Positions 51,375 through 56,731 of a stretch of 56,731 bases of DNA are shown here, in pieces (position 1 is the stretch's first letter; each line of letters begins with the position of its first letter). A program made the translations under genes and the position numbers. The notes beneath the pieces are model-generated. The model saw only the letters and a program-made list of their open reading frames with translations. It was not told the DNA's origin and did no database searches. Source of the stretch: Streptomyces misionensis (GTDB taxonomy: Bacteria > Actinomycetota > Actinomycetes > Streptomycetales > Streptomycetaceae); assembly GCF_007896895.1 (NCBI RefSeq), contig NZ_VOGW01000105.1, forward strand, positions 1-56,731, read 5' to 3'.

Positions 51375-52270
51375 CCGCGTCCCCTCACGTCGAATGCGTC
51401 ACGGAGCCCGTCCCCGATCGCGTTGAACGCCCACACCACCAGGATGATGGCCAGGCCGGGCGGCACGATGAGCCACCAGTAGCCGGAGTAGGCGGCGGTG
51501 AGCCCCGCCGAGAGCATGCCGCCCCAGTCGGTGGCCGGCGGCTGCACGCCCAGGCCCAGGTAGGAGACGTAGGCGACGAGGAGGATGGCGTCGGCGATCT
51601 GGAAGGTGGTGGCGACGATGACGGTCGACACGGAGTTGGGCAGGATGTGCCGCAGGATCGCGCGGGCGTGCGTGCCCCCGATGGCCCGCAGGGTCAGCAC
51701 GTAGTCGCGGTTCTTCAGGGTCAGGGTCTCGGCCCGGATCAGCCGGGACGGCACCAGCCACGACACCAGGCCGAGGATGAGGATCAGACCGCCGAGGCCG
51801 GGTGTGGTGATGGCGGAGACCACCAGCAGGATGAACAGGGCGGGGATGGCGATGCCCGCGTCCACGATCCGCATCATCACCGCGTCGATCCAGCCGCCGG
51901 CGTAGCCCGCGGCCGCGCCCCACAGGGTGCCGATCACGGTGGCCAGGACGCCCGCGGCCAGACCGACGATCAGCGACACCTTGCCGCCGTACATCAGCCG
52001 GCCCAGCTCGTCGTGGCCGACGGCGTCGGTGCCGAGCCAGTGGGCGCCGCTGGGGGAGAGGTTGACCTGCTGGAGCGCGGTGTGGGTCTGGTCCGTGGAG
52101 TACACCAGCGGGCCCACGAAGCAGAACAGGACGAAGAAGGCCACGACGCACAGGCCGGCGACGGCGAGCCGGTTGCGCAGGAAGCGCCGGACGGCGAGCC
52201 GGGCGCCCGAGGTCTCACGGGGGGCGCCGGCCGTGCCGGGCGTCTCGGCCGGCTGGATGACGGTGCTCAT
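51371..52270 (-). CDS. ABC importer permease (DppC-type)
   Basis: 299 residues from ATG 52270, overlapping the dppB-type stop (ATGA). A cytoplasmic N-terminus with RFLRNRLAVAGL precedes six membrane helices. The OppC N-terminal segment and the EAA loop (LTLRAIGGTHARAILRHILP) that docks on the ATPase are clear, as are HWLGTDAVGHDELGRLMYGG and GLGVQPPATDWGGMLS, both standard in the family. Confidence 0.94.
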   Translation of the reverse strand: MSTVIQPAETPGTAGAPRETSGARLAVRRFLRNRLAVAGLCVVAFFVLFCFVGPLVYSTDQTHTALQQVNLSPSGAHWLGTDAVGHDELGRLMYGGKVSLIVGLAAGVLATVIGTLWGAAAGYAGGWIDAVMMRIVDAGIAIPALFILLVVSAITTPGLGGLILILGLVSWLVPSRLIRAETLTLKNRDYVLTLRAIGGTHARAILRHILPNSVSTVIVATTFQIADAILLVAYVSYLGLGVQPPATDWGGMLSAGLTAAYSGYWWLIVPPGLAIILVVWAFNAIGDGLRDAFDVRGRG

Positions 52271-53226
52271 GACCGGCCTGCCTTCACTCGGGGATCGATG
52301 ATCCGCTGGACGATGTCGGCGAGCAGCGTGCCGACCACGGTGGCGACGGCGATGACCAGCACGCAGCCCAGCAGGACCGGGTAGTCGGAGGCCTGCGCGG
52401 CGGTCCAGAACAGCAGCCCCATGCCGGGGTAGTTGAAGAGCTGCTCCACCACCAGCGCACCGCCGAAGAGCACCGGCACGTAGTAGCCGAGCATGGCGAC
52501 CACCGGGGTCAGGGAGTTGCGGAAGACGTGCCGCCGCAGGATGGCGCGGGGGCGGGAACCGCCGGCCCGCGCCGTCCTGACGTAGTCCTCGGAGAGGTTC
52601 TCCAGGGTGGCGGCGCGCATGTAGCGGCTGAACACCGCGACCATGGAGGCGGCGCCGGCGACCACCGGCAGCACCAGGGCCTGCGGGTCGGAGAACACCT
52701 GGGCGAGCGTGTCCCCCTGCGGCGCCTGGGACGGGAACCACGGCAGCACCTGGCTGAACAGCAGCACCAGGATCAGCCCGAGGAAGTACACGGGCGTGGA
52801 GTAGGCGATGAAGCTCAGCGTGGTGATGACGTAGTCCACCGGCTTGTTGCGCCGCACGGCCTGCCACATGCCCAGCGGGATCGCCAGGAGGAGGCCGATG
52901 ACGGCCGACAGGACGGTGAGGACCAGGGTCTTGGGCAGCCGCTCCCCGATGAGCCGGGCGACCGGCGCGTTCAGGGTGTACGAGGTGCCGAGGTCGCCGT
53001 GCAGCAGCTGGTTCAGGTAGTAGAGGTACTGCACGGGCAAGGGCTTGTCGAGGCCCTGTTCATGGTTGAACCGGGCGATCTGCTGTGCCGTGGCCTGCGG
53101 GCCGAGGATGCCGCGGGCGGGGCCCCCGGGCAGGGCGTGCAGCAGACCGAAGACCACGATCGTCACGATGAGGATCACCGCGACGGCCTGGAGGACGCGT
53201 CTGATCAGGTACGAGGGAGTACTCAT
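52267..53226 (-). CDS. ABC importer permease (DppB-type)
   Basis: 319 residues from ATG 53226. MSTPSYLIRRVLQAVAVILI is the first helix and LDKPLPVQYLYYLNQLLHGD is the DppB signature. The EAA loop is YVRTARAGGSRPRAILRRHV. About six membrane helices. It pairs with the next permease to form the channel and lies 50 bp after the binding-protein gene. Confidence 0.94.
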   Translation of the reverse strand: MSTPSYLIRRVLQAVAVILIVTIVVFGLLHALPGGPARGILGPQATAQQIARFNHEQGLDKPLPVQYLYYLNQLLHGDLGTSYTLNAPVARLIGERLPKTLVLTVLSAVIGLLLAIPLGMWQAVRRNKPVDYVITTLSFIAYSTPVYFLGLILVLLFSQVLPWFPSQAPQGDTLAQVFSDPQALVLPVVAGAASMVAVFSRYMRAATLENLSEDYVRTARAGGSRPRAILRRHVFRNSLTPVVAMLGYYVPVLFGGALVVEQLFNYPGMGLLFWTAAQASDYPVLLGCVLVIAVATVVGTLLADIVQRIIDPRVKAGRS

Positions 53227-53276
53227 GTGTTTTCCGGTCGCTTCGGCTCAGGTGTGCGCGGGGTCGCCGGACGGGC

Positions 53277-55094
53277 TCACTTGTTCGTCCACTTCCACAT
53301 GGCGGGGTGGAAGTTGGCGAGCGAGTCCTGGGCGAAGCCGCCCAGCCCGTCCCTGACCACGGAGACCTGGTAGTCGGGCTCCGGCAGCCAGATCACCGGC
53401 AGGTCCTCGGCCAGCGCGGCGCTGTACTTTTGGACGGCGGCGGTGGAGCCGGAGGTGGTGGTCTCGGTGATCAGCTTGTCCACCGACGGGTTGGAGTAGC
53501 TGCCGAAGTTGGAGCCGCCGCCGGTCTGGAAGAGCGCGTCACCGCTCGGGTACGCCGGGAAGTACCAGCTGCCCGCGGTGCCGAAGAAGGACAGCTGCCA
53601 CTTGCAGCCCGACTGGCCGGAGGTGCACTGGCCGGCCTGCGAGAGGACGGAGTTGACCGGGGCGGTCTTGATGGTGAACTTGATGCCGGTCTTCGCGAAG
53701 GAGGACTGGAGCGCGCTCATCATGTTGTCGGTCACGGTCGAACCGGACTGGGACAGCACCTGCATCTCGAACGTGGTGCCCTTGGCGACGCCCGCGCCGC
53801 ACTGGTCGCTGCCGCTGCCCGCGTGGTCGCACACCATGGTGCCGTTCCGCTCGGTCCAGCCGTGCGAGGTCAGCAGCTGCCTGGCCTTGGCGGTGTCGAA
53901 CGGGTACGGGTTGTCCTTCTGCTTCGGGGAGACGAAGTCGGAGGCCTGGCCCTGGGGGATCGGGCCGTAGGTGGGGACCGCGGTGCCGTTGAAGACCACC
54001 TTGGACAGGCTGGTCTGGTCGACCGACATCTGGATCGCCTGGCGGGCGTACAGCTGCTTGAAGACGGCGCCCATGGCCGGGTTGTTGAAGTTGTAGGGCA
54101 TATAGGTGATCGCCCAGCCCGCCCACGGCTTGACCGTGTAGCCCCGCGACTTGAAGGAGGCCTCCTGGCCGAGGTCGGTGGCGTTGATGTAGCCGTAGTC
54201 GACCGTGCCGGCCCGCAGCGCGTTCTCCTCGGCGTCGGTCGTGGTGAACGGCAGCAGGTTGACGTTCTTGATGTTGGCCTTGCCGCCGCCGTCGTACTTG
54301 GCGTTGGCGGTCAGCTCGACCTTGCCCGCGGTGGAGAAGGACTTGAGGGTGTAGGGACCGCTGACCGTCTTCCAGAGCGGGTCGGTGGCGTAACCGGAGA
54401 TGTTCTTGGCGGCGTTGTTGAGGTACGTCCAGACCCGCTTGGCGCCGGCGGGGGTGCGGTCCAGGTCGGAGACGGCGCCGGAGTCGCTGGTCTTGTCCCA
54501 GACGTGCTGCGGCATCACGCGGATCATGCTCAACTCGTTGGCGAGCATCCACTGTTGGTTGTACGCCTTGTCGAACGTGATCGTGAGGTGCGTGTCGTCG
54601 ACGATCTTCAGAGAGGTCCAGTTGTCCGGCGCCTTGCCCGGGCTGTAGCTTGCCCAGTCGGCCTTGTCGGCCTTCACCAGGTTGAACCAGAACTCGACGT
54701 CGCGCGAGGTGATCGGCTTTCCGTCGCTCCAGTGCCGGTTGCCGAGGGTGATCGTGACGCTCTTGCCGTCCTTGCCGAAGTCCGCGGCGGTGGCGAGGGA
54801 GTTGTCCTTGTTCCAGCCGACCTGGCCGGTGGAGCCGTCGTAGGCGATCAGCGGCTCCCAGAGGACCTGGGATATGGAGGAGTTGTTGGTGTTGAGGTGT
54901 GCGGCCGTGCCGACCGGGAGGATCCAGTTCGGCGTGAAGTTCGCCGGAAGCGCGTAGTTGATGGTGTCGCTGGAGTTTCTGCCGGACGACGAGGTGCCGC
55001 CCCCGGAACAACCGGTGAGCAGGGCGCCGGACGTGACGGCGGCGCCTGCGACGAGGGCCCAGCGGCGGCCGGTCGCCGTACGAGCAAGAAACAT
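53277..55094 (-). CDS. Solute-binding lipoprotein of the ABC importer (SBP family 5)
   Basis: 605 residues from ATG 55094 (GGAGAAT upstream). A lipoprotein signal with ARTATGRRWALVAGAAV and lipobox LLTGC (Cys29) gives a membrane-anchored extracytoplasmic protein. SBP5 features: SQVLWEPLIAYDG, ITLGNRHWSDGKPITSRDVE, VSGPYTLKSFSTAGKVELTA and ARQAIQMSVDQTSLSKVVFN. Family members bind peptides, nickel or oligosaccharides. The ROK kinase and ROK regulator on either side favour a sugar or glycopeptide ligand. The first gene of the operon, divergent from the ROK regulator. Confidence 0.93.
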   Translation of the reverse strand: MFLARTATGRRWALVAGAAVTSGALLTGCSGGGTSSSGRNSSDTINYALPANFTPNWILPVGTAAHLNTNNSSISQVLWEPLIAYDGSTGQVGWNKDNSLATAADFGKDGKSVTITLGNRHWSDGKPITSRDVEFWFNLVKADKADWASYSPGKAPDNWTSLKIVDDTHLTITFDKAYNQQWMLANELSMIRVMPQHVWDKTSDSGAVSDLDRTPAGAKRVWTYLNNAAKNISGYATDPLWKTVSGPYTLKSFSTAGKVELTANAKYDGGGKANIKNVNLLPFTTTDAEENALRAGTVDYGYINATDLGQEASFKSRGYTVKPWAGWAITYMPYNFNNPAMGAVFKQLYARQAIQMSVDQTSLSKVVFNGTAVPTYGPIPQGQASDFVSPKQKDNPYPFDTAKARQLLTSHGWTERNGTMVCDHAGSGSDQCGAGVAKGTTFEMQVLSQSGSTVTDNMMSALQSSFAKTGIKFTIKTAPVNSVLSQAGQCTSGQSGCKWQLSFFGTAGSWYFPAYPSGDALFQTGGGSNFGSYSNPSVDKLITETTTSGSTAAVQKYSAALAEDLPVIWLPEPDYQVSVVRDGLGGFAQDSLANFHPAMWKWTNK

Positions 55095-55248
55095 GATTCT
55101 CCTCGGATCGAAAAAACCCGCGATGCGTCCCGGTGCAGGCCGGGGCGGGCGCCGGAGGGATCGGCGCCGCGTGGTGGACAGTCAACGACCCACGCGCCGA
55201 ACAAACAAACACGAATTAATAACAAGTAAGTTTCTGCGGTTCTGACAT

Positions 55249-55401
55249 AAGCCCTTGAGGGCTTGTCCGGTTCCCGAAAGCACAGCCTTTGATGTGATTT
55301 GCCGGGCTGCCTGTCACGGCAATGACGTCCAAGAAGTGGTTCCCGTCCGCGTTGTGCGGGCGTACTGTCTGCGTCACACCAACTGTTGCGGAAGTTACTT
55401 C
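55249..55401. promoter_or_regulatory. Candidate ROK-repressor operators in the divergent region
   Basis: The 311-bp gap 55095-55405 has two dyads: AAGCCCT-TG-AGGGCTT (55249-55264) and GAAGT-T-ACTTC (55391-55401), the second 4 bp before the regulator start codon. An AT-rich patch with TTATTAATTC on the minus strand (about 55212-55224) could supply the importer promoter. Assignments are by position only. Confidence 0.45.
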
Positions 55402-55405
55402 GTAC

Positions 55406-56638
55406 ATGACTGAAATAAGTGCCCCGAACCGCCAGCCCGCGAAAGGGACTTCCCCCCTCGCCGTCCGGGTCCTGGAACTCGTGGCCTCGGGCCAGGCGTC
55501 GTCGCGCGCCGAACTCGCCGCACTGCTCGGCGCCGCCGCCTCGACCGTCTCCGTCGCCGTGGGTCAGCTGGTCGAGCGCGGGCTGATCGCCGAGGAGGGC
55601 ACCCAGTCGTCCACCGGCGGGCGCCCCCGCAAGGTGCTGCGGCTCGGCGGCACCGACGAGTTCGCCGTCGCCGCCGACCTCGGCGGCCGGCACGCCCGGA
55701 TCGGCGTGGTGCTGCCCGGCGGCCGGCTGGGCGAGGTCTCCACCGTGCCGTTCGTCATCGCCGACGGCCCCGAGCAGGCGCTGCCCCGGCTCGCCGAAGC
55801 CCTGGAGGCGCTGGCCGAGGAGCGCGGACGCGACCGGATGCGGGCCGTCGGGCTCTCCCTGCCGGGCCCCGTGGACATCGAAGCGGGAGCCGTCGTGCTC
55901 CCGTCGCGGATGCCCGGGTGGAACCGCTTCCCGGTCGCGGCCTGGCTGGAGGACCGTTTCGGCGTGCCGAGCGCGGTCGACAACGACGCCAACTGCATGG
56001 CGATGGGCGAGCACACGGTACGGCCCGCCGAGCACCGGCAGTCGATCATGGTGAAGATGGGCTCGGCGATCGGGGCCGGCGTCATCGTCGACGGCCGCCT
56101 CTACCGGGGCGCGACCGGCGCCGCCGGCGACATCACCCACATCCGGATCGACGGCGCCGCCGACATCCCCTGCTCCTGCGGCAAGACCGGCTGCCTGGAG
56201 ACCGTGGCCTCCGGCGCCGCCCTGGTGCGCATCCTGCGCGAACGCGGCGCCGACGTCGGCTGCATCGAGGACGTCGTACGCCTCGCCGTCGACGCCAACC
56301 CCGAGGCCACCGGCGCGGTCCGCCGGGCCGGGGAGCACCTCGGGCAGGTCCTCGCCGCCAACGTCAACTTCTTCAACCCGGACGCCGTCTACCTCGGCGG
56401 CATCCTCTCCACCCTCGAACCCTTCGTCGCCGCGGTCCGCAGCCAGCTGTACGAGAGCTGCCACCCGCTGGTCACCGAGCACCTCACCATCGAACGGGCC
56501 CGCCTGGGCGCGGACGCCGGAGTCGTCGGCGCCGGACAGTTCGCCCTGCAACAGGGCATGGCCCACGCCGTGCGCGACTTCGGCGGCACCGGGCCGGGCG
56601 CCGCGCGCCCCGGCCGCGCCGCCCCCCGCACCCGCTGA
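55406..56638 (+). CDS. ROK-family transcriptional repressor (NagC/XylR-like)
   Basis: 410 residues from ATG 55406 (MTEISAPNRQPAKGTSPLAV); a longer frame from 55322 is unlike the family. N-terminal winged HTH (ASSRAELAALLGAAASTVSV, AVGQLVERGLIAEEG), then a ROK domain: VAADLGGRHARIGVVLPGG, DNDANCMAMGEH, GAAGDITHIRID and an intact zinc loop IPCSCGKTGCLETVASG. ROK repressors release DNA on binding a sugar or sugar phosphate. It is divergent from the ABC-ROK kinase operon, so it probably responds to the imported sugar. Confidence 0.93.
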   Translation: MTEISAPNRQPAKGTSPLAVRVLELVASGQASSRAELAALLGAAASTVSVAVGQLVERGLIAEEGTQSSTGGRPRKVLRLGGTDEFAVAADLGGRHARIGVVLPGGRLGEVSTVPFVIADGPEQALPRLAEALEALAEERGRDRMRAVGLSLPGPVDIEAGAVVLPSRMPGWNRFPVAAWLEDRFGVPSAVDNDANCMAMGEHTVRPAEHRQSIMVKMGSAIGAGVIVDGRLYRGATGAAGDITHIRIDGAADIPCSCGKTGCLETVASGAALVRILRERGADVGCIEDVVRLAVDANPEATGAVRRAGEHLGQVLAANVNFFNPDAVYLGGILSTLEPFVAAVRSQLYESCHPLVTEHLTIERARLGADAGVVGAGQFALQQGMAHAVRDFGGTGPGAARPGRAAPRTR

Positions 56639-56662
56639 CGCACCACACCCCTACGAGGAGCC

Positions 56663-56731
56663 ATGTCGGAATCCCGCACCGCCGCCGCCCGCCCACACGC
56701 GCAGAAACTCCGCCCTCCCCCTAGCGGCACA
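56663..56731 (+). CDS. Start of a gene cut by the window edge
   Basis: From ATG 56663 (GAGGAG 5 nt upstream), 23 residues, MSESRTAAARPHAQKLRPPP and on, are visible. Too short to identify. It lies 24 bp after the ROK regulator and is probably co-transcribed; glycoside hydrolases are frequent at such loci, but nothing here shows that. Confidence 0.5.
   Translation, partial: MSESRTAAARPHAQKLRPPPSGT

Overview
The window is a high-GC Streptomyces-type chromosome segment. The evidence is strongly GC-biased codon use, GTG and TTG starts, a conservon (CvnA-E), a CYP157/CYP154 cytochrome P450 pair, an LAL-family LuxR regulator, DUF397, and a Cys-containing leader peptide ahead of sulfur genes. No calls could be checked against databases; names rest on motifs and family resemblance.

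Left flank (1-3790): a truncated quinone-oxidoreductase gene divergent from a MarR regulator with a palindromic operator between them, an SDR pseudogene, fdhD, and a stand-alone FabH-like ketosynthase followed by three tandem ~28-bp repeats.

Integrated element (4026-15161): a tRNA-Leu(GAG) gene is the attachment site. A 22-bp direct repeat of its 3' end recurs at 15140-15161 and bounds about 11.1 kb of DNA that is visibly less GC-rich. The element carries a tyrosine integrase, a leaderless HTH regulator, an excisionase, scaffold, major capsid and small-terminase proteins, an HNH nuclease, a BRCT-Lsr2 fusion, a DUF3987-type helicase, an XRE-TPR regulator and a run of small zinc-finger or DUF397 proteins. 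It shows no portal, large terminase, tail or lysis genes and no conjugation translocase. It looks like a capsid-encoding phage satellite and is the most interesting object here.

Middle (15162-26012): a peptidase-like gene remnant, then a regulon made of an LAL LuxR regulator, a FUSC-family exporter, and a metallo-beta-lactamase/carboxylesterase/RidA operon. A nearly identical 20-bp motif containing TCACGTGA lies upstream of each transcription unit.

Sulfur island (26287-33068): a minus-strand operon (leader peptide, sfnG, a DszC-like flavin monooxygenase, ssuE, sfnB, ssuD) divergent from a LysR regulator. The set fits release of sulfite from dimethyl sulfone and alkanesulfonates when sulfate or cysteine is scarce.

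Conservon (33497-39391): CvnA histidine-kinase-like protein, CvnB roadblock, CvnC DUF742, CvnD GTPase, and a CYP157-like P450 lacking the EXXR arginine, facing a CYP154-like P450 with a normal EXXR.

Right part (39516-56731): a LysR/MFS divergent pair, a mycothiol-dependent maleylpyruvate-isomerase-like protein, a helical-repeat protein, an HSP90-family/TPR gene pair, and a carbohydrate or peptide uptake locus. The uptake locus has a ROK kinase, a double ATPase, two permeases and a lipoprotein, with a divergent ROK repressor.
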